Source: Clostridia bacterium (lineage in GTDB: Bacteria > Bacillota > Clostridia > Christensenellales > Borkfalkiaceae). Taken from it: a stretch of 64,000 nt of DNA. The notes below the pieces were generated by a model, which was given only the letters and a program-made list of their open reading frames with translations, did not search any database and was not told where the DNA came from. Shown here one piece after another: positions 44,801-53,807 of this stretch. How positions within the stretch are numbered: the stretch's first letter is position 1; every line of letters starts with the position of its first letter. The position numbers and the translations under genes were made by a program. The stretch is from contig JAFWBT010000016.1 in the NCBI GenBank assembly GCA_017507005.1, forward strand, positions 1-64,000, in the 5' to 3' direction.

Positions 44801-47543
44801 CCTCGATTCTTGCTACGAATACGAGATGATCGGGCATTACTACGCTTTCGGGAAGTGCTGCGATCTTCGATATTACGTCGTCGATTCTCGCCTGCGCTGC
44901 CGCGCCTGCTGCAATTTCCGCCTCGTACGCTTGCAACGTCGCATAGTTCGTTACGTAAGCCTTTGCCGCGTCGGACAATGCGTTATACGCATTGCGCGCA
45001 TTTCCCACCGCCGTTTCGTTAAGGGCTTTGGCATCGATTGCGTCAATCATTTCGATTACCGCGCTCGCCTCATCCATTGCCTGCATTTTTGCTTCCGCCG
45101 CCGTCAAAGCCGAACGGTTCGTCACCAGCGTTTGCTGTTCGCTCGTCAGCGCGTTATACGCCGCGCGAGCCGCCTGCACCGTCGCTTTATCCGTCAACGC
45201 GAGCGTATCGGGAAGCGCGTCGATTGCATTGATTACCGCTTTCACGTCTGCGTGATCGACGTAGTTAAGCTGAGGTTTGGACACGCTCGCAGGGCCTGCA
45301 TAGATAGACGAAACCTGCCAACCTGCTTTCGTTGCGCCTGCGCCGTCGCCGCCCGTGATATATACGTACCACTGACCTTGCGCGTTCAGATTGATATCCT
45401 CTGCGGAAATGGTAACCTTCGTCCAAGCCTTCGGCGTCAAGTTCTTCGTCGAGGTGGGGGTATCCGTCCAAGTGCCGTTTACGTCCCCTGCCAAATGGAA
45501 GTTGTACGCCGTATCCGTAGGATTATACATCCAGAAATAGAAGAATTCGTAGCCACTGGGCAATGCGTCTGCAAGTTCGTTCTTCGACAACGTACCCATA
45601 CCGTTGCCAATGTTAGAATCAATATAATACTGTTCTTGCGTGAGATTATAAATTTCACCATACCCGTTCGTCGTACCCGTTTCGGTGTGGACACCAAGCT
45701 GCAAGCTCGTCACCACGCGGTTCTCTACGGATGCGAACGAATATATAGGCGAAATCTGCCAGCCTGCCATGCCTGCGCCCGACGTTACGCAACAATACAA
45801 CAAATACGTCTTGTTGGCTTCAATCAGTTCAGGCGAAATAATCACTTCCGTCCAAGCCTTTGCTTTCAACGTGGTAACGTCCGTTCTTGCCCACGTTTCA
45901 TTTTCATTGAGATAGAACGTAACGTCGCTATCGTTGGGGTTGTAGATATTGAAACACAACGAATCGTGGCCAGCGTTCAAAGCCGCGCTCAAAACGCCTA
46001 CGTTAAACGCGCCCAAGTCAGTGTTGCTGCCCCAGCCTTGCGTGAAATCGTACACGGGGCCGTACTCGTTGCTCGTACCCGTATCGGTAATATTCCCAAA
46101 GGAAACGCTCGTTTGCACCTCTTTCCCTGCATTTATAGCATAGAAATCGGAAATTTCAAAGCTGAAACCCGTGGATGCAGTACGCAAGCCAAGAGCGAAA
46201 TCCGTACCAACGTAGCCGCCAGCGAGGTCGATTTCCACCAATCTCCAATTATCTGCGTTACACCAATAGCCGCTCAAACTCCAGCTGTTCTTCCAATCCG
46301 CGCCCCAACCGTCGTTGGTGATACCGTCCGAGAAATAGATATCACAGCCAACGCTCGTTTTAACGTAGAAATACAGTTTCGTATAATTTTTAACGGACGG
46401 GAAGTTTTGAATATGTACCGCCGCTTTACCGTCTGCCTCGGACGTAACCGTCAATACGTTGCCGTACACGTCGTCCGTTCTCGTCGTTGCGCTGCCGCCT
46501 TTCGTCGACGTATAGTTGGGTACGTACGACGCGATTACCGAGCCGTCGTTCGCGCCGTTCATATACACGCGGTCGTACCCCTCAATCGTTATCAGCAACG
46601 ACTGCACTTTTTCGTAGTTTTCCACCGACTCTTTATCCGTATCGGTAAGGGCGTTGTATTTCTTTTCAACTTCTCTAATTCTGCCAATCATACCGATTGC
46701 GTCGGGCATTGCAACCGCATCGGGAAGCGCGTCAATCAGCTTGTTAATTTCGTCTACGCTCTCCGATTTAACAACGGGCGCGGTACTAGCGTTTGCAAAA
46801 ACCTTTTCCGCCGTTGCGCCGTTTTTAACCACGACGTTATAATCGGAAAAATCCACGTTCGTCGTTTCGTTCACCGTTTCTACCAAAGCGGTGTATTCCG
46901 CCGTGTTTTCTACCACGATGGGATACGCTTCCGAGCCGTACCAGCCGACGCCCTCGCCGTTTTGCACGTAGCCGCCTGCCTTTTCTTCACCGAACAGCAA
47001 TTCGGTATAGCCGCCCGACAGCACCGCCATATTTACGGTGTCGTACAGATTGTTTCTCGCCAAATCGTTATATTCGGTGTAACGAACTTCGCCGTTATAC
47101 TTAATATAAGCAACTGCCGCAAACGAGCGTTCAAGGTTTGCCGCTTTTACGTCCGTAACACAGCCGTTTGCGAACCAATAATCGCCGTCTTTATACAGCT
47201 TAGCTTTATCCGCCGCGCCGCCGATTTTTAAAGGCATATTCAAATAATCGCCCTCTGCCGCTTGCAGTAAATTTTTAGGCGCGATTACAAAGCCGTATTC
47301 CGCATCCGCCGTGTCTTTAATAAAGCTATACACCGATTCGTCCATACGAACAATGAAACGCAAACCGCCTACTTGACCAAGCTTCAACGAAGCGCCGTCG
47401 TCCATTTCAAAAACGCCTGTTTGCCACGTCGTATCAGCGGACGCCTTTTCCGTCTTGGGCATCAACGTTACCAAACCCAACACGCAAAGACACATCATCG
47501 TCGAAGTAATCCAAAGTAAAATGTTTCTCAACGTCTTTTTCAT
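41820..47543 (-). CDS. Large secreted DUF4838 protein with helical repeats and tandem beta-sandwich modules
   Basis: I chose ATG 47543 (1907 residues), which gives a proper signal peptide ending A-S-A before D38; a TTG-started frame six codons longer is less likely. The leader (M-C-L-C...L-M-P-K-T) closely resembles that of the 2947-residue protein, as does the domain at about 40-190 (G-G-L-R-F). Helical A-Y-N-A-L-T repeats lie at about 260-320, 765-940 and 1235-1285, between beta-sandwich-like modules at about 335-600, 605-745 and 950-1230. Residues about 1290-1907 are DUF4838, with F-D-Y-R-Q, H-N-T-L-H-Y-L-P and C-P-C-A-R-C (about 1551-1556), ending Y-G-D-W-G-V. No wall-anchor motif is seen. 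The gene starts 5 bases after the small peptide gene. Confidence 0.87.
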   Translation of the reverse strand: MKKTLRNILLWITSTMMCLCVLGLVTLMPKTEKASADTTWQTGVFEMDDGASLKLGQVGGLRFIVRMDESVYSFIKDTADAEYGFVIAPKNLLQAAEGDYLNMPLKIGGAADKAKLYKDGDYWFANGCVTDVKAANLERSFAAVAYIKYNGEVRYTEYNDLARNNLYDTVNMAVLSGGYTELLFGEEKAGGYVQNGEGVGWYGSEAYPIVVENTAEYTALVETVNETTNVDFSDYNVVVKNGATAEKVFANASTAPVVKSESVDEINKLIDALPDAVAMPDAIGMIGRIREVEKKYNALTDTDKESVENYEKVQSLLITIEGYDRVYMNGANDGSVIASYVPNYTSTKGGSATTRTDDVYGNVLTVTSEADGKAAVHIQNFPSVKNYTKLYFYVKTSVGCDIYFSDGITNDGWGADWKNSWSLSGYWCNADNWRLVEIDLAGGYVGTDFALGLRTASTGFSFEISDFYAINAGKEVQTSVSFGNITDTGTSNEYGPVYDFTQGWGSNTDLGAFNVGVLSAALNAGHDSLCFNIYNPNDSDVTFYLNENETWARTDVTTLKAKAWTEVIISPELIEANKTYLLYCCVTSGAGMAGWQISPIYSFASVENRVVTSLQLGVHTETGTTNGYGEIYNLTQEQYYIDSNIGNGMGTLSKNELADALPSGYEFFYFWMYNPTDTAYNFHLAGDVNGTWTDTPTSTKNLTPKAWTKVTISAEDINLNAQGQWYVYITGGDGAGATKAGWQVSSIYAGPASVSKPQLNYVDHADVKAVINAIDALPDTLALTDKATVQAARAAYNALTSEQQTLVTNRSALTAAEAKMQAMDEASAVIEMIDAIDAKALNETAVGNARNAYNALSDAAKAYVTNYATLQAYEAEIAAGAAAQARIDDVISKIAALPESVVMPDHLVFVARIEAAEAAYNALTDAEKGRVTNYARLRTLVSTIKGYDTLFIQTVEGVDVIPSHVPNFTSTVGGTATVDYDSYYGNYLRVTPNAGGKVAIQFKNFPDVSMYTKIYFNIRVVGTSCDIYASDGVTNDGWGDGWHNTWSIGGYWTNNGNWIQKEIDVSTGIVSPNWALGLRTNTTDVYFEITDIVGVRPDLGEQTNASFGTIVDSGTSNVYGPTYNFTQGWGSDTDLGAFNIGIMRSALNEGHDTLHFYMYNPNESDVTFYTNEDVTWTRIDCATLTAMAWTEVILTPAIIAANDTHLIYMCVTSGARTSGWQISPIYSFSQGDIVDSVQARINALDENAIDEYKVQLAREAFEALNEVQKSLVVTDKLIACETKLYGDVENAPFIVDGATQYKLYISQNDECEKAAKFANEHLAAATGVTLIEVVETPQNISKYRYAIVFGHWDAYAAVGGTKTTGDISGYAGYIIEKIGRTVFVLANSADGYRMGALKFLNETIGYDMMSDDCIIYDSAKAATLPAFNAIGNPFDYRQKQTAMTDSEVYGMGMQSNTDIWIHSVEGWDMHNTLHYLPTATYQSAHPSWYYTYIDSINVERTQICPTAGGSSTEFNAMVEAVAANLVERINMFPEKQNISFSIMDTGDNDDCPCARCSLYDTLYGEGGFAAAWIDLMNAINKAVRAQLPAGRTINIAFLAYRATEKAPATIDANGNATLLKRYEINDDGSYTQTSEDLKCDEGVTVWLAPINALYAENLNHADNATHLATVKKWCAISDSVYMWLYGTNFKFYMYPYNTWKSSAENYKILKDLGVDLAWSQSNETEATAFSDLKSYIDSKFMADVNADYETVLTNYFNGYFGSASATMRSLFDKIVAKCEEIENDYDGLGRGIYDEIENTSGFLGIGAKTYWSKTWIEECVTLCDEAKAIIDADTTLTDAQKTAIKSRITKESLFPRYVLCTTFASKYSTSNKKAMRQAFKADATALGFTLYCEVDGELSDLYGDWGV

Positions 47544-47548
47544 AATCG

Positions 47549-47662
47549 TTAATTCCCCCAATCAATATCGCCGTAGTTGTTGTCGTTCGGATCTGATGCC
47601 GTAACAACGTCTTGGTTGCCTAATTGCCAAAGTTCAATACTTGGCGTTACGTATTCCTTCAT
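47549..47662 (-). CDS. 37-residue YxxPxI-DVVxxS peptide encoded before the DUF4838 giant
   Basis: ATG 47662 follows TAAGGAG and the frame closes with TAA at 47549-47551. The peptide has Y4-x-T-P-x-I9, D18-V-V-x-A-S23, then an Asn/Asp-rich tail ending D-I-D-W-G-N. It matches the 21779-21931 peptide, with the same 11-residue Pro-to-Asp spacing and the same position before a giant DUF4838 gene. The Gly-rich ribosome binding site of the giant gene lies inside its last codons, so the two are probably translationally coupled. There is no signal peptide or Cys. The W-G near the end recalls the W-G ends of the DUF4838 proteins. Function unknown. Confidence 0.78.
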   Translation of the reverse strand: MKEYVTPSIELWQLGNQDVVTASDPNDNNYGDIDWGN

Positions 47663-47689
47663 TTTATTTCTCCTTAACATATTTCTGTG

Positions 47690-49765
47690 TTATAAACCCC
47701 AATTATTCGTAAAGACAGATTGCATATCGCCACCGGTCTCTCTATATATCGAGAAACCTAATTCGTTCCAATCGTCACGGAACTGTTCGCGAAGCTGACG
47801 AATATTCGGATAATATTCTCCGTAATACATACAAATTACGTAACGAGGGAAAATACTTTCCTGCTTAATTCTCCGCACCAAATTTTCGTACAATTTTGGA
47901 TTGCTCGTCTTATATTTGCCCACCGCTTTATAGGCGTTTTCCACCATAACCAGCATCTCTTCCAAGAGCTGTCTGGGCCAATACTTCGCGTCGCCGATTT
48001 CGTCGTAAATACCGCCCGAAATCGTCGGCACCGTCTTTTCTAAATATGCGCTCTGCGCTTGTTCGAGAAGGAACATACTCTGCATATACGGCGCAGCTTC
48101 TAAATAATATCTTTCAAAATAATTGTTCACGACTTCGTTGTAATTTGCGTTCAAGTCGAACATAAATTTTGAATCGATATAGTCTTTCAAATGTGCAAAC
48201 GCCGTCGATTCGTTACGCTCTTGCGCTTGATTCCATGCGTACGTTACACCGCACTCTTTTAAGTAGCGGTACGTTTCCACTACCGAGCTCCACGAATTGT
48301 ACGGATATAAATAATAACAGAAATTCGTGCCGTATATCCAAATATAAACGTTAGAGCTTACCGTGTACCACAGCGCAATGTTTTGCGCGTACGTCTTATT
48401 TCGTTCTTCATAGAACGAGGAAGTAAACTTGGAATAGATGGGCGCGCACCAAGGGGATACGTGCTCGTCACACAACAGATAAACGTACTCGCCGTTTTTA
48501 TCTATTTCGTAAACGTACTCGCCGTTGCCGTCCTTGATGAATTTCCCCTCTTCATCCCTTGCGTAACGCTTCAAGGGCATATAGTTGCCGTTTTCGTCCT
48601 GAATAGGTTCACCCCAAATCACATTCCCGTTGGAATCGGTGTGTTTCACTCTTTCCACGGGTGCGGGTTCTGCATCGTGATAGGCAAAGAAAGTAAGGTT
48701 TAATACTCTGCCCGGGTTCGTTTCCGCTATGTATGCCTGCACTATTTTATTTAAATCGTTCATAAAATAAATACACGTAGCCGCGGGCGTGCCGTACAAG
48801 CTCTTATATTCTAAACACGTATCGCAGGTGCAGGAATCTTGCCCCGTGCCGTCCATCGCCGTAAACGAGATGTTTTCTATCGTAGGGAAGGTCTGCATCA
48901 ATTCACGAATTACGCTGAATACCTGTTGTTGCATTGCGTCGTATTCCGCTAAATTGCCGTGCGCCGTGTAGCATACCTGCAATTTATCCGCGCGATACCA
49001 ATCGGGGTGTTCTTCCCCGAACTTTTCTACGGGCAAATAATGCAGCGTGTTATGCATATCCCAGCCGTTGACGGGAATCCAGATATCCGTATGCGAGTGC
49101 ATACCCATACCGTACGTTTCCGCCGACGTGTGCAGGTTGGAAATCTGTCGATAGTCAAAGTCTGGTCTTTCAATAATATCCATCGTCGGCATCGTTCTGC
49201 CGTTCTTGTCAAAATAGATACAGTCTTCACTCAGCATATCGTAACCGAGCACCGCTTTCAAAAACGCCAAACCGCCCATACGGTATCCGTCGCCGCCGTT
49301 CGCCTCGATAAACACCAAATTCCCTTTGGTCTTTATATAATAGCCCGACGTGCCGATATCCTCTTGAGGCATTGACAAACCAAACTGGCTGAGCAGTTCG
49401 CGATGACCGTAGATAATCGCGCTCGTTTGCTCGGTCAAGCCCTGCGGTATTTCGTGCGAAACGGAAAGTTCTGCGCCCGTGACGTTCGCGATTTGTTCGC
49501 AGACAAAGCTCACCGATTTATTGATTGCACCATTGAGCGTTTCTTGGCTGTTGTCTGCATAAATAACGTACTCCGTTTGTCCGTTGACAACGAACGGTAC
49601 GTTGCTGTCGGCGACGTTTACTTTATGTAACGTGCCCTCGACGTAATGAATCGTATTATCCTTGGTCGCCGTCGATACGTCGGCGTTATTTTTCTGACAC
49701 GCAGCGCAGGAAAAAACACTGATAATACTGATAGCGATTGCCGTTATTCTTTTTACTATTTTCAT
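47690..49765 (-). CDS. DUF4838 family lipoprotein
   Basis: The 691-residue lipoprotein (C-A-A-C23) has an N-terminal alpha/beta domain at about 45-195 (G-D-G-Y-R-M-G-G-L-A-F-L). The DUF4838 core has E-R-P-D-F-D-Y-R-Q (199-207), H-N-T-L-H-Y-L-P...H-P-D-W-Y (about 239-257) and C-T-C-D-T-C (312-317), and the chain ends N-N-W-G-L. It is closer to the DUF4838 domain of the 41820-47543 protein than to the 3563-5698 lipoprotein in these motifs. It lies 10 bases after the Ig-rich protein gene. It is likely membrane-anchored and acts on, or binds, extracellular glycans; this is inferred. Confidence 0.86.
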   Translation of the reverse strand: MKIVKRITAIAISIISVFSCAACQKNNADVSTATKDNTIHYVEGTLHKVNVADSNVPFVVNGQTEYVIYADNSQETLNGAINKSVSFVCEQIANVTGAELSVSHEIPQGLTEQTSAIIYGHRELLSQFGLSMPQEDIGTSGYYIKTKGNLVFIEANGGDGYRMGGLAFLKAVLGYDMLSEDCIYFDKNGRTMPTMDIIERPDFDYRQISNLHTSAETYGMGMHSHTDIWIPVNGWDMHNTLHYLPVEKFGEEHPDWYRADKLQVCYTAHGNLAEYDAMQQQVFSVIRELMQTFPTIENISFTAMDGTGQDSCTCDTCLEYKSLYGTPAATCIYFMNDLNKIVQAYIAETNPGRVLNLTFFAYHDAEPAPVERVKHTDSNGNVIWGEPIQDENGNYMPLKRYARDEEGKFIKDGNGEYVYEIDKNGEYVYLLCDEHVSPWCAPIYSKFTSSFYEERNKTYAQNIALWYTVSSNVYIWIYGTNFCYYLYPYNSWSSVVETYRYLKECGVTYAWNQAQERNESTAFAHLKDYIDSKFMFDLNANYNEVVNNYFERYYLEAAPYMQSMFLLEQAQSAYLEKTVPTISGGIYDEIGDAKYWPRQLLEEMLVMVENAYKAVGKYKTSNPKLYENLVRRIKQESIFPRYVICMYYGEYYPNIRQLREQFRDDWNELGFSIYRETGGDMQSVFTNNWGL

Positions 49766-49775
49766 GTGTTTCTCC

Positions 49776-52700
49776 TTACTTTACCGTTACGTCCGTTTGG
49801 AAAATGGTCAAGTTGCCCATTTGGTCGTATACGTAGAAATAAATTTTATAAACGCCTGCGTATTCGCATTGTAACGCGTTCGAGCTTTCGTCGAGATAGA
49901 TAGGCATACCCATCGGATTGATAATCATCTTTACCACGTGGATATCTTCCGCTTTCGTATAGTTATCTGAAACGGTGTACTTGGGAATCTTCAACAAACC
50001 GCTCACCGACAATTCCGTTTGAAACGCGCCGTTAAAGTTCAACGTGGGTTTCTCTCCGTCCACGACTACCAAGGTATATTCTAAATACCCCTTATTAGAG
50101 AATTTCCACGAGGACGCTTCCTGCGCCACTACGCTGACAATATATTCGCCGTAGCTCGAAAGCTGGATTTGATAATCCCTGCTCGCGTCTACGTTCTCCA
50201 AACGTATCCCGTCTACGCTCACCGCGGGCATACCGTCGGGCGCAATCACCGTAAGCGCCGAGGTTACGTTTGGACACAGCGCGTCGCACACGATTGCTCT
50301 TTGCACCGTATACACGCTATCCTTAACGGCTGTGGTAATAATCTCGTTTGCCGTCGAAATGTTCGGACGGGTGTTATCTCTGGTGTTGCTTGCGTTGACA
50401 TCGCCTATCTTATGCAGGAAAATCGCTGCATTTTCTTGTACGTCATACAGCTCGATATCGAAATATACCTTACCCGAGGGGAAGCCGTTAAACGCTTCGC
50501 CTGCCTGCGTTTTGTCAATATCAATCGCCGTCGTTGCGTTGACGATAAAGGCGTTGTCTGCATAGCCGACTATGAAAGGCGTCGCCTGCGCGCCGTCGAA
50601 ATCGAGCAACAGGTCAATCGCCGTATCCCCTACCGTAAGCACCGATTTTTCGTCTGCCTTTTGCAGGCTCGCGCGGACGCTGACAGCGCTGTTTTCGCTG
50701 TCCGTCAACGTGATGTCGAGCCGCGTAAACTTCGATTGTTCAGGCACGGTCAAAAACGACAACGAGAACGCGTTCGCCATTTGCGGATTGATAAAATATA
50801 CTTTGGCGTCGTCCAGTTGGCTGTTTGCCGAAATTTTAATGCCTTGATATTCGCCCAATGCGTAATTATTGACGATAGAAAGATTGTCCTTGGAATAGAA
50901 ATACTTTTCTACGTTCACGGCGTCACGGTATCTTTCCGTATCGCCGGGAATACGCTCTTTGCCGAGCACTACGCGCACGAGCACTTCTTCTTCGTACAAC
51001 GTCGCGCCGTCGCTCTCGTAGGCGATTTTGATGAAATCTTTGTCGTTGGCTACGCTCGGCACGAACGCGTCGCCCGCCTGATAGGTGGCTACGTTATCGC
51101 CGTAGGTCACGCGCACGTTACATACCTTTTCCGTTTTTCCGCCGTCGCTATAATCGTAAGCGTAAACAAGCGGCAACGTATACGTCGCGCCCGATACGTA
51201 CCCGATAGGCAACGTCGGCGTTTGATGTAATACGGGTTTACCGCTCGTAACGCCCTGTATTACGCTCTGCTGCACCGCTACGTTCCCCACGTAGTCCGTC
51301 GCCGTACACGTGAGAACCCAATCCCCTGCAAGCTCGATACGGAATTTCCCGTCCACGATTTCGCAAGTGTTTTTACCGTTCGTCAGCGTGTAAGTTACGT
51401 CCACGTTCCCACAGCCGCCGCTCGCCGAAGCCTGCGGCAAGTCTTGCAACGTACCCACTTCAATTTGCTGCGGCACGTCGCCAATAGAAACTTTTAATTT
51501 GGGAATATACTGGCTCAAATACGCGCGCACCCATAATACTTCACGCGCGACGTTGCCAGCGTAATCGCTTGCTTGATAAACGATTGCGTACGTACCCACT
51601 TGGTCTACGGCGAACTTACCGTCTTTAATGTCCACCATCTTTTGCGTAGCCGCGCCGTAATCTTTCCATACGGAAACGTTGACGTCGCTGTTGCCGCTCA
51701 CTCTGTCGAACGCCGTTGCGTTAGGCACGGGATAGGTGCCGCCGACCACGGCACTGGGCATCGTTTCGTATTCGTTGTCTACGGTGATGACGGGCGCTTC
51801 GTCGTCGACATAATTCTTTGCGGAAAGATCCACGCCGAGAATACTCGTAAAGCACATATTTGCCGTAGCGTCGTTATAATTGAGAGCGCTAATCGTGAGC
51901 TTTGCCTTGCCGCTAGGGAAACCAAACCACAAGGAATTGTAATAATTGCTGTCGTCTAAGTCGGAGACGAATTTACCGCCTGCCCACGCCTGATTGCTCT
52001 TATAGTCGTAGCTAATACAGAAAGTTTTGGAATCGGGCGCGGTGTCCACCGGCTTTTGCGCACCCCAATACAAGCCCGTATCTTTTGCTACGAAGCTGTG
52101 GGGAACCATACACCCGAGCGTAGTGCCGACGTGCAGCGTACCGGCTTTTTCCAAACCCGTTTGTAGCTGACCGTTGCCTGCCGCTGTGAAATACGTCAAG
52201 CCGTATGCGTTAGCGTCGTTGTGGAAATTCCCGTTAAAAACGAGCTGCACGGAAGGATCTTCCACGTCCGTAAAGGTGAATACCATACGCGTGAAATCCG
52301 CCGTACCCGAAACGTTGGGCACAACGAATCCTTCTAACAGTTTCGTCGCGTTCGTCATTTTCGTCATATCGAAAACGTGATCGAAGGCGAGCGCGTCACC
52401 GTTTGCTATACGCACCATCAAGCCTTCGCTGTTTGCGCCAAGGTGTGTGCACAAGCCGTATTCCATCGACGTCTTTTCACTCTCGTACGACGCCAATCTT
52501 CCGTATACCTTGAAGGTATATTCTTTCGTATATACCTTTCCGCCAATCTTGGCAAGATATCTCAAAACGTAATTACCGCTTTGATTTAAGGTCGCTTCCG
52601 TTTTCCCCGTCTGCGTGCCGTCGGGATACTGCAAAGACGCAGCGCCCAGCGCCGTTTCGCCGTCTTTGATAAACTTGCATTGCGGCAAGGTGAACACGTC

Positions 52701-52877
52701 CCCGAACGCATATTCGTCCGAAAGCTCCTCCACCATTTCCACTGCTATTTGTCCCGACGCCCGTTTGATTTGCAGTTCTCTTATCCCGAGCGCGCCCAGC
52801 AGGATACTCACCAAGCCCAATAGCGCCGCTATCCCCGCGAAAACGGAACGTTTTTGTTTTGTTGCCAAATCTCTCAT
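49776..52877 (-). CDS. Large Ig-rich secreted or membrane-anchored protein, paralogue of 5714-8749
   Basis: The 1033-residue protein begins with a hydrophobic segment (about 13-32) after a basic start, with no clear cleavage site, so it may stay N-terminally anchored. Domain order follows the 5714-8749 protein: an Ig-like domain (about 45-125), a beta-sandwich-like region (about 125-355, with L-G-A-N-S-E-G-L), several Ig-like domains with A-x-D-x-x-G-N phrases, a second beta-sandwich-like region (about 650-815), and terminal Ig-like domains. The shared phrase G-F-P-S-G-K occurs in both. It is encoded 26 bases after the second permease gene. It probably assists substrate capture. Confidence 0.8.
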   Translation of the reverse strand: MRDLATKQKRSVFAGIAALLGLVSILLGALGIRELQIKRASGQIAVEMVEELSDEYAFGDVFTLPQCKFIKDGETALGAASLQYPDGTQTGKTEATLNQSGNYVLRYLAKIGGKVYTKEYTFKVYGRLASYESEKTSMEYGLCTHLGANSEGLMVRIANGDALAFDHVFDMTKMTNATKLLEGFVVPNVSGTADFTRMVFTFTDVEDPSVQLVFNGNFHNDANAYGLTYFTAAGNGQLQTGLEKAGTLHVGTTLGCMVPHSFVAKDTGLYWGAQKPVDTAPDSKTFCISYDYKSNQAWAGGKFVSDLDDSNYYNSLWFGFPSGKAKLTISALNYNDATANMCFTSILGVDLSAKNYVDDEAPVITVDNEYETMPSAVVGGTYPVPNATAFDRVSGNSDVNVSVWKDYGAATQKMVDIKDGKFAVDQVGTYAIVYQASDYAGNVAREVLWVRAYLSQYIPKLKVSIGDVPQQIEVGTLQDLPQASASGGCGNVDVTYTLTNGKNTCEIVDGKFRIELAGDWVLTCTATDYVGNVAVQQSVIQGVTSGKPVLHQTPTLPIGYVSGATYTLPLVYAYDYSDGGKTEKVCNVRVTYGDNVATYQAGDAFVPSVANDKDFIKIAYESDGATLYEEEVLVRVVLGKERIPGDTERYRDAVNVEKYFYSKDNLSIVNNYALGEYQGIKISANSQLDDAKVYFINPQMANAFSLSFLTVPEQSKFTRLDITLTDSENSAVSVRASLQKADEKSVLTVGDTAIDLLLDFDGAQATPFIVGYADNAFIVNATTAIDIDKTQAGEAFNGFPSGKVYFDIELYDVQENAAIFLHKIGDVNASNTRDNTRPNISTANEIITTAVKDSVYTVQRAIVCDALCPNVTSALTVIAPDGMPAVSVDGIRLENVDASRDYQIQLSSYGEYIVSVVAQEASSWKFSNKGYLEYTLVVVDGEKPTLNFNGAFQTELSVSGLLKIPKYTVSDNYTKAEDIHVVKMIINPMGMPIYLDESSNALQCEYAGVYKIYFYVYDQMGNLTIFQTDVTVK

Positions 52878-52903
52878 TATGTTTACTCCCTTTGTTGCCG
52901 AAA

Positions 52904-53794
52904 TTAGCCTTTTAATCCGCCTACGGACAAGTTCCCCATCAAGCGTTCGCTAAATATGCAGAACAATACGATGACGGGTATGGTCACCAACAAAACGGTC
53001 GCCATAACGTAAGGCACGTATTGCAATCTCGTAATCTTCAATTCTTGCCCACGCGATTGCTGATACAACGCCAACGACAGCGTTTTGTAATGCGGCAAAT
53101 ATAAATTTGGAATCAGATAGTCGTTCCAATACTCGATAAAAATAATCAAGAAAATGGATAAGAAGGTGTATTTTACGAGTGGAAGCGCGATATTGCACAT
53201 GATCTTCCAATCGTTCGCGCCGTCAATCTTTGCCGCTTCGTAATACCCTACGGGCATCGATTTAAAGACGGAATAGAACACCAAGAAATACATACCGAGG
53301 AAGTTGGCGCGCATAAGCCACATACCCCAAATCTGATCGTATAAAAGAAGCTCTTTCGCCATTTGGATTTCCGCCGCCTGACTGCCTACGATGGGAATAA
53401 TCATCGTGACGACGACAACGGTATACACGAGCCGTGAAAACCAGTTGCTATATCTCGCGCAAAGATACGCTACGATACAGGTGACTACCACCTTGAACAG
53501 CGAACATCCGCCCGAATACAAGATGGTGTTGAACGCCATACTCAGTAGCGTCGCATCCGCAAAGCCCGTGTTGATTTCTTTTATGTTTTCAAACAACATA
53601 AATTTTAACGGCCAGCCGACGATATTTTTGCCTACCGTTGGATGATAGATATAGTCGCCGTAATACGCCTTAGACGCCGTTAAAATTACCCAGAAGAAGA
53701 GCACGAGCATAAACAGTACGTACGCCGTCAATAAGACGAACAACGTAACGGTGAGCGGTGAAAATTTTGCTTTTGTTGATTTAGACATCGCCAT
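52904..53794 (-). CDS. Sugar ABC transporter permease (MalG type)
   Basis: ATG at 53794 (296 residues) is preferred over a GTG three codons upstream, because the AGGGGG ribosome site is 8 bases away. It has six hydrophobic segments and the EAA loop (Y-E-A-A-K-I-D-G-A-N-D). It resembles the transmembrane part of the 8788-10095 permease, with the shared entry K-F-S-P-L-T-V and the ending G-N-L-S-V/I-G-G, but has no zinc-ribbon extension. It forms the importer with the neighbouring permease and binding protein. Confidence 0.93.
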   Translation of the reverse strand: MAMSKSTKAKFSPLTVTLFVLLTAYVLFMLVLFFWVILTASKAYYGDYIYHPTVGKNIVGWPLKFMLFENIKEINTGFADATLLSMAFNTILYSGGCSLFKVVVTCIVAYLCARYSNWFSRLVYTVVVVTMIIPIVGSQAAEIQMAKELLLYDQIWGMWLMRANFLGMYFLVFYSVFKSMPVGYYEAAKIDGANDWKIMCNIALPLVKYTFLSIFLIIFIEYWNDYLIPNLYLPHYKTLSLALYQQSRGQELKITRLQYVPYVMATVLLVTIPVIVLFCIFSERLMGNLSVGGLKG

Positions 53795-53807
53795 TATGTT
53801 CACCCCC

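Noticed and set aside
43740..47231. A 1163-codon open frame on the plus strand, and similar long plus-strand frames at 1024-3099 and 11090-12724.
   Set aside because: They lie antisense to well-supported minus-strand genes, lack ribosome binding sites, and give Arg/Val/Phe-rich products without domain features. They follow from the codon use of the real genes.
47544..47561. Upstream TTG start extending the 1907-residue protein by six residues.
   Set aside because: It would overlap the end of the small peptide gene and put extra residues before a normal signal peptide. The ATG at 47543 is more plausible.
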